From: Akkermansiaceae bacterium UBA1315
Lineage (GTDB): Bacteria; Verrucomicrobiota; Verrucomicrobiia; Verrucomicrobiales; Akkermansiaceae
NCBI GenBank assembly: GCA_002307065.1
Contig: DBTN01000009.1
Location: forward strand, 51,025-115,024
DNA: 64,000 bases
Reading direction: 5' to 3'
The number at the start of each line of letters is the position of its first letter. Positions within the stretch are counted from its first letter, which is position 1. Shown piece by piece: positions 1 through 6,561 of the stretch. The position numbers and the translations under genes were made by a program. A model generated the notes under the pieces. It did no database searches. It saw only the letters and a list, made by a program, of their open reading frames with translations, and had not been told where the DNA came from.

Positions 1-1
1 A

Positions 2-181
2 TGGGGCACGATGGGAAGTCGGCCAGCCTACGCGGCGCCGATCAACGAACGTTTAAAAGGCGAAAAAGCCGATGTCACCGACGCGCCGATGCAGGGCGTC
101 GACCACGATTTCCCGTCGCAGGAAAAAGCGAAATGCAAAAGCTGGATCCTAGCCCTCCATCCGAAGCCGTCAGCGCCTTAG
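2..181 (+). CDS. C-terminal fragment of an unidentified protein
   Basis: An open frame enters from the left edge and ends at TAG 179-181, giving at least 59 residues (ends ILALHPKPSAP). The residues include many Lys, Asp and Glu and read like a real soluble C-terminus. The overlapping frame starting at base 1 gives an Arg-rich translation typical of a shadow. The fragment is convergent with the SDR gene, with 17 bp between the stops. I do not recognise a family. The gene starts outside the window, so no function is offered. Confidence 0.4.
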   Translation, partial: WGTMGSRPAYAAPINERLKGEKADVTDAPMQGVDHDFPSQEKAKCKSWILALHPKPSAP

Positions 182-198
182 AATGCCTCCGCTGTGAA

Positions 199-843
199 TC
201 AAGAAATCCGGCTGTCGAGCTGGAAGGTCTGGCCGGAAGTATGAGGCAGCGAGTGGTGAAGGAAATAAATGAAGCGGGCGACGGCCTCGGGAGTGTTGAA
301 CCGGTTGAGCGAGTGGGCTGCCAGGATTTCCGCCCGGCGTTTTTCCGTGACATTTTCAGTCATCCGAGTTTCAAGAAATCCTGGAAGGATGGCGTTCACC
401 CGGATGTTCGCATCCCCATTTTCCTGGGCCAATGAAGCGGTGAGGCCAAGAAGCGCGGCTTTCGCGGTTGCGTAGGCGACTTGGCCAATGGGTGGATGAA
501 GCGCGGAAAAGCTGGAGATGAAAACGATGTGACCGGCTCGTTGTTTCCGCATTTGCGGCAAAACGGCGCGAGCACAGGCCACAGCGGATTTGTAGTTCAC
601 GGCAAAGACTTCGTCCCACGACGACTCATCAAGGCGGCTCAGCGGGGCGTCACACGTGATTCCGGCGGCGCAGATCAACAGATCGACCGGCCGATTTTCG
701 AAGTATCGAGAAATACCGGAAATCTCGCGCAGATCGAGGTGCTGTTTCCCCAAACTTTCCACTGCGGTTTCGGCTCCATGAAACGCGGTGGAAATCGCGC
801 GGCCCAGCCCTCCGGTTCCGCCGGTGATGACGATGTGACTCAT
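199..843 (-). CDS. SDR-family oxidoreductase (FabG-like)
   Basis: A 214-residue short-chain dehydrogenase/reductase, probably an NAD(P)H-dependent 3-oxoacyl-ACP or alcohol/ketone reductase acting in the cytoplasm. Visible hallmarks are the dinucleotide-binding loop TGGTGGLG at residues 7-14, CAAG at 58-61 (the NNAG position), a catalytic Ser near 111, and Tyr124-x3-Lys128 in YATAK. The length is somewhat short for the 240-250 residue family norm. The start is taken at ATG 843, because the longer frame to 990 would add a basic, non-homologous leader. The C-terminal PG loop is present. The substrate cannot be read from the sequence, and the neighbours do not form an obvious fatty-acid cluster. 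Confidence 0.85.
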   Translation of the reverse strand: MSHIVITGGTGGLGRAISTAFHGAETAVESLGKQHLDLREISGISRYFENRPVDLLICAAGITCDAPLSRLDESSWDEVFAVNYKSAVACARAVLPQMRKQRAGHIVFISSFSALHPPIGQVAYATAKAALLGLTASLAQENGDANIRVNAILPGFLETRMTENVTEKRRAEILAAHSLNRFNTPEAVARFIYFLHHSLPHTSGQTFQLDSRIS

Positions 844-888
844 GGCTTTTTTCGGTTGTTGGAAACGGCTGATTCCGATCCGAAGAAA

Positions 889-925
889 AACCCGGGAATG
901 ACTTGTGAATAACCCGGGAATGACT
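889..925. repeat. 15-bp direct repeat with 22-bp period
   Basis: AACCCGGGAATGACT is present at 889-903 and again at 911-925, so the two copies sit two helical turns apart, 46-82 bp upstream of the SDR start. The spacing fits tandem protein-binding sites, but a chance duplication is equally possible. Confidence 0.5.
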
Positions 926-1214
926 GGGAGAACAACGAAGGGGTTGAGGGAAAACGATGATTCATTCCGAAGCGATGCAGTTTCATTCACATGTTATTCT
1001 TTCCGTGGAACCCCTTTGGTGAAGCTGAGGAACAGGCCAAAATCAAAGTTATTCGCACTATGAAGAAGATGATCTTAGGGGTTCAAAAAGGAAGAATTCA
1101 TCAGAGTGATGCGTTGTGCACAACACGGAAGATTCGATCGTTCTGACATTCCGCGTTTGGAATCAAGCGACCGGTTTGTGAGCGGCTGGGGGCGCTTCAC
1201 GGGGCGTGTGGGCA

Positions 1215-1254
1215 TAAAAAAGGCAGCGGGCCCAGAAAGGGGTGCCGCTGCCTT
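1215..1254 (-). terminator. Rho-independent terminator of the E2 gene
   Basis: A perfect 10-bp stem (AAGGCAGCGG at 1220-1229 pairing with CCGCTGCCTT at 1245-1254) is followed on the minus strand by a T-run (1215-1220), 21 bp past the E2 stop codon. Confidence 0.8.
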
Positions 1255-1275
1255 GAGAAGAAACGTGGAGGTTTT

Positions 1276-2568
1276 TTACAGCAGCATCAGGGCGGGCTGC
1301 TCGATCAGTTTTTTGACCTCCGAAAGGAATGCGGCTGCGACTGCTCCATCGACGACGCGGTGGTCACATGAGACACCGAGATTCATCCGCAAACCGGGAA
1401 CGATTTGTCCGTTTTTCACGACCGGTTTTTCGATGGCAGCTCCGACGGAAAGGATGGCAGCTTGAGGAGGGTTGACGATGGCGTCGAACGACTCGATTCC
1501 CCATGCTCCGAGGTTCGAAACGGTGATCGTTCCGCCGTCGAATTCGTCCGGTTTGAGTTTTTTGTCTTTGGCTCGGACGGCGAAATCTTTGACTGCTTTG
1601 GAAATGGCGAGCAGGGATTTGGTTTCCGCCTGTTTGATAACCGGGGTGACCAGGCCGTCTTCGATGGCGATGGCGACGGAGAGTCCGACGTGTTTGAATT
1701 TCACGATGTGGTCACCGGCGAAAGAAGCGTTGATTGCAGGGACGGCTTCGGCAGCGTTGATGACGGCCTTGAGGATGAAATCGTTGACCGAGTATTTGTT
1801 GCCGTGGGTTTTTTCGGCTTGGTCGTTTACTTGTTTGCGCAGCGCCATGAGTGGTGCGGCATCCACTTCGACGTGAAGGTAGAAATGCGGGATGGTGGTC
1901 TTCGAAGTCAGCAGGCGGGAAGCGATGATCTTACGCATCGAGCTGAGTTGGACGATTTCGTCTTCCTCTTTGGCGCTTGGAAGGATCGCTTGTGAGGTTG
2001 GCGCAGGACCGGTAGCTTTAGCTTTGACCGACGCGGCGAGGCTGGCGGCTGCGGAGGCGTCGGAGGATTTTGCGTTTGCAGGTTTCCCGTTCGCTTCTTC
2101 CACGTCTTTTTTGACGATGCGACCGGCCGGACCGGAACCGGTGAGGCCTTTGAGGTCAACTCCGAGATCGGCAGCGACTTTTCGCGCAAGGGGTGAGGCT
2201 TTTACCCGTTCGCCGGATTCGGTTGCGGTTTGAGCGGCGGGTTTGGACGCTTCTTTTTTCGGCTCAGCAGCTTTTTCAGCGGCAGGCTCGGTTTTTGGCT
2301 CATCCTTGGCGGGAGCGGGAGCGGAATCCGAATCTCCATCGAGAACGGCGAGGATCGCACCGATCGCTGCCTTTTCGCCTTCTTGGACGAGAATTTCGGT
2401 CAGGGTGCCGTCGTCGAAGGCTTCCATTTCCATTGTGGCCTTGTCGGTTTCGATTTCTGCCAGGATATCGCCGATTTCGACGGTATCTCCGACTTGTTTG
2501 TGCCATTTGATGAGGGTGCCCTCGGTCATGGTGTCCGAGAGTTTAGGCATATCGATGTTCACTGGCAT
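1276..2568 (-). CDS. pdhC: Dihydrolipoamide acetyltransferase (E2) of pyruvate dehydrogenase
   Basis: This is the core subunit of the pyruvate dehydrogenase complex. It transfers the acetyl group from the lipoyl arm to CoA. The order is one lipoyl domain (residues 1-80, lipoylated Lys43 in ETDKAT), an Ala/Pro/Lys-rich linker (80-120), the E1/E3-binding domain (about 124-158), a second linker, and the catalytic domain (about 200-430) with the active-site motif HRVVDG starting at His403. The 430-residue length is typical of single-lipoyl E2 proteins. The start is ATG 2568. The longer frame to 2667 adds an unrelated leader and would cross the terminator of the upstream gene. It lies in the same direction as the E1 genes but is separated from them by three small genes and two terminators, so it is probably transcribed separately. 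The E3 partner lies at 41.0 kb. Confidence 0.96.
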   Translation of the reverse strand: MPVNIDMPKLSDTMTEGTLIKWHKQVGDTVEIGDILAEIETDKATMEMEAFDDGTLTEILVQEGEKAAIGAILAVLDGDSDSAPAPAKDEPKTEPAAEKAAEPKKEASKPAAQTATESGERVKASPLARKVAADLGVDLKGLTGSGPAGRIVKKDVEEANGKPANAKSSDASAAASLAASVKAKATGPAPTSQAILPSAKEEDEIVQLSSMRKIIASRLLTSKTTIPHFYLHVEVDAAPLMALRKQVNDQAEKTHGNKYSVNDFILKAVINAAEAVPAINASFAGDHIVKFKHVGLSVAIAIEDGLVTPVIKQAETKSLLAISKAVKDFAVRAKDKKLKPDEFDGGTITVSNLGAWGIESFDAIVNPPQAAILSVGAAIEKPVVKNGQIVPGLRMNLGVSCDHRVVDGAVAAAFLSEVKKLIEQPALMLL

Positions 2569-2648
2569 GGCTTGATAGGAATGGGGTCGAGGTGAAGATG
2601 GGAGAATGTCAGGGGTTTTCCAGTCTTTTTCGGCAAGGATGTGGAGAC

Positions 2649-2686
2649 AAAAAAGCGCGGGGGGCATGGTTTGCCACCTCCGCGCT
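2649..2686 (-). terminator. Rho-independent terminator of the 127-aa lipoprotein gene
   Basis: The arms AGCGCGG (2654-2660) and CCGCGCT (2680-2686) are perfect complements, followed on the minus strand by TTTTTT (2649-2654). It lies 24 bp after the stop codon of the gene at 2710-3093. Confidence 0.7.
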
Positions 2687-2709
2687 GGAAAAAGTCAGGA
2701 AAAGACGGC

Positions 2710-3093
2710 TCAAGGAGCGAGTGGCTTCATGCTTGGGACCAGGCCCATGTGAGGGCTGCCGGTGCCACCTTGAACGGTTGCCATTTTAAGGGTGGCTTCG
2801 GAAGTCGTTCCACAGCAATCCTTTTTGGGGCAATAAAAGCGGGTGCAGGAGTTGCACTTCACTTTGACCTTTTTGGTCACGGTCTTGTAGCGAGGAACTT
2901 TTTTCTCGATCGTCTGGGTCATGCCGCCTTTGCCACCGGTGTGGATCGTTTCGGTAACGATGTCATATTTGCAGGTTTTGACTTGGCGAGTTTCCGTCTG
3001 GTACTGGGCGGAGCGCATGCTGAACATCGAACAGCAGGACGAAAATCCGAGAGAAACGGCAACGAGTGAGGCGAGCAGGAGTAGGTTTTTCAT
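2710..3093 (-). CDS. Small cysteine-rich lipoprotein
   Basis: A 127-residue predicted exported protein. The N-terminus MKNLLLLASLVAVSLGFSSC looks like a signal peptide with a lipobox-like end, followed by a second Cys. The middle is rich in Lys, Thr and Val with a repeated K-x-V-x-R/K pattern. A CNSC...CPKKDCC stretch around residues 80-95 could bind a metal or form disulfides. I recognise no family. It is flanked by terminators on the downstream side and by an even smaller Ser-Ser-Cys-Cys peptide gene upstream, so the two may form a unit of small envelope proteins between the E1 and E2 genes. Confidence 0.7.
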   Translation of the reverse strand: MKNLLLLASLVAVSLGFSSCCSMFSMRSAQYQTETRQVKTCKYDIVTETIHTGGKGGMTQTIEKKVPRYKTVTKKVKVKCNSCTRFYCPKKDCCGTTSEATLKMATVQGGTGSPHMGLVPSMKPLAP

Positions 3094-3126
3094 GATAGAC
3101 GCGGGGTTTCAGGTAGGAGAAGGAAA

Positions 3127-3201
3127 TCAGAAAAGGCAGCAACAAGAGGAAAGGCCAAGCGCGAGGGCGGAGAGAGTCACGGCGATTACAAAATGTTTCA
3201 T
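3127..3201 (-). CDS. 24-residue lipoprotein-signal peptide (entericidin-like size)
   Basis: The minus-strand frame ATG 3201 to TGA 3127 encodes MKHFVIAVTLSALALGLSSC followed by CCLF. It is essentially only a signal peptide plus a short Cys cluster. The SSCC end matches the start of the neighbouring 127-residue lipoprotein. Tiny lipoproteins of this design (entericidins and similar) exist, so translation is plausible. A GGGA stretch sits just upstream of the start. No function can be assigned, and a chance frame cannot be excluded. Confidence 0.45.
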   Translation of the reverse strand: MKHFVIAVTLSALALGLSSCCCLF

Positions 3202-3277
3202 ATTCCCGGGATCGTAGGAATCGCCAAGACGTTGGCAATGAAAAAGACCACCGTGAAATCCGGTTATTCGAGCGAGC

Positions 3278-3580
3278 TCAGCCGTTTGTCACGCCTTTCA
3301 CGACGCCTTTTTCCACGATGAAATTGAGCCGGTCCGGACGAAAGTCGCGGGTGACCGGTTGGCTTTCTCCGTCGATTTCGACGACTCGATGAGAAATGGC
3401 TGCGGCGGTGGCGATCTTCTGCGCCTTTTCTAGCGGAACGCCAATGAGCGTCTGCGGTTTTGACGCTTCGGGTTCGGAGGTTTGCGCGGCAGGAGTCTCG
3501 GGCGAAGGAATCGAGGGTGTTTCGTTGGGTTCGCAGCTATTGCAAGCCAGCGCGGCGAGGATCAGGATTTTTTTCATCAT
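3278..3580 (-). CDS. Putative lipoprotein with I78-type peptidase-inhibitor motif
   Basis: A 100-residue protein with a short hydrophobic leader (residues 4-12) and Cys at 13 and 16, a Pro/Glu/Ser/Thr-rich spacer, and a C-terminal block beginning LIGVPLEKAQK and ending in DFRPDRLNFIVEKGVVKGV. The pattern R-V-V...T-R-DFRPDRLN...G-x-V is the signature of the small I78 family of proteinase inhibitors. The assignment rests on that motif only. It lies downstream of E1 beta on the same strand but after the E1 beta terminator, so it is probably an independent gene. The final residue pair NG replaces the usual CG. Confidence 0.65.
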   Translation of the reverse strand: MMKKILILAALACNSCEPNETPSIPSPETPAAQTSEPEASKPQTLIGVPLEKAQKIATAAAISHRVVEIDGESQPVTRDFRPDRLNFIVEKGVVKGVTNG

Positions 3581-3633
3581 CGGGAAAAATCCGATATTTC
3601 ACCGCTGGAGCAAGCGGATTTCAAACAGGCGAC

Positions 3634-3671
3634 AAAAAAGCCCGGAACGTCTGGGACGCACCGGGCTTTTT
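3634..3671. terminator. Terminator after the E1 beta gene, T-runs on both strands
   Basis: The stem arms GCCCGG (3640-3645) and CCGGGC (3661-3666) are flanked by A6 on the left and T5 on the right, so the hairpin can terminate on either strand. It lies 17 bp after the pdhB stop and so ends the pdhA-pdhB transcript. Confidence 0.75.
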
Positions 3672-3687
3672 GAGAGACAAATCGGGA

Positions 3688-4674
3688 TTAAGCCATTCCA
3701 AGAACTCGTTCGACAATGCGACGAGGGTTAGGAAGTTGCTCATGCTCAATGTGTGGCGAATAAATCGCAGGTGCGTCGATGGTCGTGACACGTTTGATCG
3801 GAGCATCGAGATAGTCGAACGCGTGTTCCTGGATCAAATGGGAAACCATCGCGGAAACACCACCGAAACCTTTGGATTCGTCGACCAAGAGGACTCGGTT
3901 GGTTTTTTTCACCGTCTTCAGAATGGCATCCTGATCGAGCGGGCGAATCGAGCGAAGATCCAGAACTTCAGCATTGATGTTGTGTTCCTTCTGAAGGGTC
4001 TCCGCAGCTTCAAGAGCATGGATCACGGAGCGGCCGTGAGCGATGATGGAGATATCGGAACCTTCTCGTTTGATATCGGCAAGGCCAAGAGGAACGACAT
4101 GATCACCATCCGCTGGATCGGGAACCTCACCGGTCATGCCGTAGAGGAGGGTGTTTTCCATGACATAAACCGGGTCGTTGTCACGGATTGCCGCTTTGAT
4201 CAGGCCCTTGACGTCAGAAGGAGTCGCGGGAGCGCAGACTTTCAAACCGGGGAAAGCAGCGAACATGCCTTCAGGAATGTGCGAGTGCGTCGCGCCGACA
4301 CCGGTTCCGCCGTTGGCGGGGCCACGGACGACGATGGGGCAATTCGCGAGACCACCTGACATGTAGCGGACGTTTGCCGCGTTGTTGACGAGCTGGTCGA
4401 AAGCAACCGAGTGGAACGACCAGAACATCAATTCCATGACCGGGCGGATTCCAAGCATCGAAGCGCCGATGCCCATGCCGATGAAACCGGCCTCGGAAAT
4501 CGGAGTGTCGACGACGCGTTTGTCGCCCCACTTTTTCCAGAGGCCTTCCGTGACTTTGTAGGCACCGTTGTATTGAGCGACTTCTTCGCCCATCAGGACG
4601 ACGTTCGGATCGCGGGCAAGTTCTTCGTCGAGGCCTTCGCGGAGGGCTTCACGGTAGGAGAGAATGCGGGACAT
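3688..4674 (-). CDS. pdhB: Pyruvate dehydrogenase E1 component, beta subunit
   Basis: A 328-residue transketolase-type beta subunit of the thiamine-diphosphate-dependent E1 heterotetramer, which decarboxylates pyruvate and acetylates the lipoyl group of E2. Characteristic segments are ALREGLDEELARD at the N-terminus, GEEVAQYNGAYKVTEGL (residues about 28-44), DTPISEAGFIGMGIGASM, and FWSFHSVAFDQL. The length is normal for the family. It lies 50 bp downstream of the alpha-subunit gene in the same direction, and the pair ends at a strong hairpin. The start is ATG 4674. A branched-chain oxoacid E1 is the alternative, but the nearby single-lipoyl E2 and the sequence style favour pyruvate dehydrogenase. 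Confidence 0.95.
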   Translation of the reverse strand: MSRILSYREALREGLDEELARDPNVVLMGEEVAQYNGAYKVTEGLWKKWGDKRVVDTPISEAGFIGMGIGASMLGIRPVMELMFWSFHSVAFDQLVNNAANVRYMSGGLANCPIVVRGPANGGTGVGATHSHIPEGMFAAFPGLKVCAPATPSDVKGLIKAAIRDNDPVYVMENTLLYGMTGEVPDPADGDHVVPLGLADIKREGSDISIIAHGRSVIHALEAAETLQKEHNINAEVLDLRSIRPLDQDAILKTVKKTNRVLLVDESKGFGGVSAMVSHLIQEHAFDYLDAPIKRVTTIDAPAIYSPHIEHEQLPNPRRIVERVLGMA

Positions 4675-4724
4675 GGGAAAGAGATGCGGAGTGAAAGATG
4701 CGGATTGCTGAGGGACGGGTGATA

Positions 4725-5801
4725 TCAGTCGTTGAAGAAGTGGCGACCGATTTTCGAAGCTTCGGTTTGATTATCGGTTTCCCAATAAACGTCCGTGCTG
4801 ATGTCGGCGATGGTCGGCGCGGGAGACTCTTCCGAGAATTTCACAGCGGCGGCGGCTTCCTCCGAAGCGGTTTTGTTGATCGCAGCAGCGTCTTCTTCGG
4901 TGAAAACCCCTTCTGCGATGAGCTTCATGCGGAAGACCGAAATCGGGTCGTGATTCTTTTTGTAATTCTCGATCTCCTCGGGAGTCCGATATTTCTTCGC
5001 ATTGGCGTCGGCGACACTGTGTCCGTAATAGCGGTAGGTGTCGATTTCGAGAAGGGTGGGTTTGCTCTGCTTTTTCGCCCGTTCCATGGCGATTTGAGTC
5101 TTTGCTCGGACTTCGTAGATGTCGGAACCGTTGATCACGTCCCATTCCATGTCGTAGGCCTCCGCGCGGCGGGCGAGGCAATCGCGGTAAGCGGACGAAC
5201 GCTTTTGCGAGGTGCCCATGGAGTAACCGTTGTTTTCGATCACAAAAATGACCGGAATTTCAAAAAGGGCGGCGAGGTTGAGCGATTCGTGGAAAGCGCC
5301 TTGGTTGACCGCACCATCACCGAGGTAGCAAAGGCAGCAGCCTTCTTTTTCGAGATACTTCAGGCCATAAGCGAGGCCAAGGCCGAGCGGGGTCTGGCCA
5401 CCAACGATGCCGTGACCGCCCCAGTAATTTTTGTCTGGAGCGAAAAAGTGCATCGAGCCGCCTTTGCCTTTCGAGCACCCGGTTTGCTTGCCATACATTT
5501 CAGCCATGCACTCGTTCATGCCCATCCCGACCGCGAGCGCGTGACCGTGATCGCGATAGGCGGTGATGAAATGATCGTCTTTTCCAGCCAGGGAAATGGT
5601 TCCGACGGCGACCGCTTCTTGGCCGATATAAAGGTGGAGGAATCCACCCATGCGGCCGGCTTGGTAATATTTCAGCGCAGCCTGCTCGAAGCGGCGAATG
5701 CGGACCATTTGGGTGAAAAGCTCAATTTTTCGTTCGGGGGTGAGCGATTGATTGATCGGCGAGCGAGCGAAATCGAGGGTGGAGGTGGTAGCGCTGGACA
5801 T
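4725..5801 (-). CDS. pdhA: Pyruvate dehydrogenase E1 component, alpha subunit
   Basis: A 358-residue thiamine-diphosphate-binding subunit of pyruvate dehydrogenase. The cofactor motif runs from GDG (about residues 161-163) to ENN (189-191), and the phosphorylation-loop region YRYYGHSVAD is present. The start is taken at ATG 5801 (MSSATTSTL). An in-frame TTG at 5849 would add 16 residues without homology and abut the stop of the upstream membrane-protein gene. The gene is followed by the beta subunit with a 50-bp gap. An upstream 191-residue membrane protein is 52 bp away in the same direction and may be cotranscribed. Confidence 0.95.
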   Translation of the reverse strand: MSSATTSTLDFARSPINQSLTPERKIELFTQMVRIRRFEQAALKYYQAGRMGGFLHLYIGQEAVAVGTISLAGKDDHFITAYRDHGHALAVGMGMNECMAEMYGKQTGCSKGKGGSMHFFAPDKNYWGGHGIVGGQTPLGLGLAYGLKYLEKEGCCLCYLGDGAVNQGAFHESLNLAALFEIPVIFVIENNGYSMGTSQKRSSAYRDCLARRAEAYDMEWDVINGSDIYEVRAKTQIAMERAKKQSKPTLLEIDTYRYYGHSVADANAKKYRTPEEIENYKKNHDPISVFRMKLIAEGVFTEEDAAAINKTASEEAAAAVKFSEESPAPTIADISTDVYWETDNQTEASKIGRHFFND

Positions 5802-5853
5802 GGAAGGCGTGGGAGAAAGAGTCTTGGAAGGAAAGGAAACGGCGGGCAAGAGC

Positions 5854-6429
5854 TTATCGTGCGGGATGAAGTTTGGAGTATTCGACCGGTTTTGGCAGAA
5901 AGATTCTGGCGCTGAGGAAGACCGCCGTGAAGAGGAAATTGGCAGCGACTAAATTTCTCAGGAAAACCCAGGAAGGAAGCGGGTCTCCGGGCAAACCGGT
6001 CCAAAGTGACTGGGTCAATCCGGTGAGGGTTTTGGCGTAGCGGGGATCGCCCAACCACGCAGCGCCGTTGGTGATCAGATGAAAAACCACGGCGGCTCCC
6101 ACTGAGCCAAACAGGGCAACCGGAAGGCTACGCTGGGTGAGAAATTTCCCCATCACAAATACGACGGTGAATGCCGCGAGAGTCGTCAGAAAAACAGCGG
6201 GAGATCCGAGAAGGTTGAAACCTTGGAAAAGCGCGGGGACCGGGTAGGTCACCACCCACGCCGTGAACGCGATGACAAATCCACGCCAACCGGTCGCTAG
6301 AAAGGCACCACAAAAAAATAACGCGGCGATCGGCTGGAAATTGGGAAAGGTCTCTGGGAACGCGCTGCCCAACACGCGGAACGCGATGAGGAGGATGAGG
6401 ATCAGGCCGAGTGGGAGCCAGCGGTGCAT
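5854..6429 (-). CDS. Predicted inner-membrane protein (DUF6580-like)
   Basis: A 191-residue polytopic membrane protein with about five hydrophobic segments, starting MHRWLPLGLILILLIAFRVLG. The motif FPNFQPIAALFFCGAF near the N-terminus and the C-terminal pattern of paired helices resemble small bacterial membrane proteins annotated as putative transport proteins, related to the ECF substrate-binding fold. The substrate is unknown. It precedes pdhA on the same strand and is divergent from mnmG. The divergent region between them contains a parS-like palindrome. Confidence 0.65.
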   Translation of the reverse strand: MHRWLPLGLILILLIAFRVLGSAFPETFPNFQPIAALFFCGAFLATGWRGFVIAFTAWVVTYPVPALFQGFNLLGSPAVFLTTLAAFTVVFVMGKFLTQRSLPVALFGSVGAAVVFHLITNGAAWLGDPRYAKTLTGLTQSLWTGLPGDPLPSWVFLRNLVAANFLFTAVFLSARIFLPKPVEYSKLHPAR

Positions 6430-6507
6430 GGCGGGAGCGTGAGGGATATTTCGAGCGTGGGCGAGGGGAAAATTGAGTAAGCATTGAGGATGCCCGGTTT
6501 GAAGAAA

Positions 6508-6523
6508 TGTTCCACGTGGAACG
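6508..6523. promoter_or_regulatory. Predicted parS site 1
   Basis: TGTTCCACGTGGAACG contains the perfect 14-bp palindrome GTTCCACGTGGAAC, matching the bacterial chromosomal parS consensus (GTTNCACGTGNAAC) bound by ParB. It lies 38 bp upstream of the mnmG start codon, in the divergent intergenic region. Confidence 0.8.
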
Positions 6524-6561
6524 TGGTTTCAGGACTTGAGCCCGGACGTTGACCGGTTAGG

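Larger units (their letters stand above)
844..1275. other. Intergenic region, 432 bp
   Basis: No convincing gene is visible. The region holds the upstream side of the SDR gene, including a 22-bp-period direct repeat at 889-925, and the terminator of the E2 gene at 1215-1254. A frame at 1106-1465 on the plus strand runs into the E2 gene in antisense and has a low-quality translation, so it is not called. No tRNA cloverleaf or DnaA-box cluster was recognised. Confidence 0.6.

Noticed and set aside
1..435. 144-residue plus-strand frame from base 1
   Set aside because: Arg-rich shadow-type translation. The +2 frame ending at 181 and the antisense SDR gene explain the same DNA better.
844..1275. 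Replication origin suspected between the SDR and E2 genes because of the nearby parS sites
   Set aside because: I found no cluster of DnaA boxes (TTATCCACA type), no AT-rich unwinding region and no dnaA or dnaN gene there.
4698..5915. 405-residue plus-strand frame opposite pdhA
   Set aside because: No motif is present, and pdhA on the minus strand is complete.
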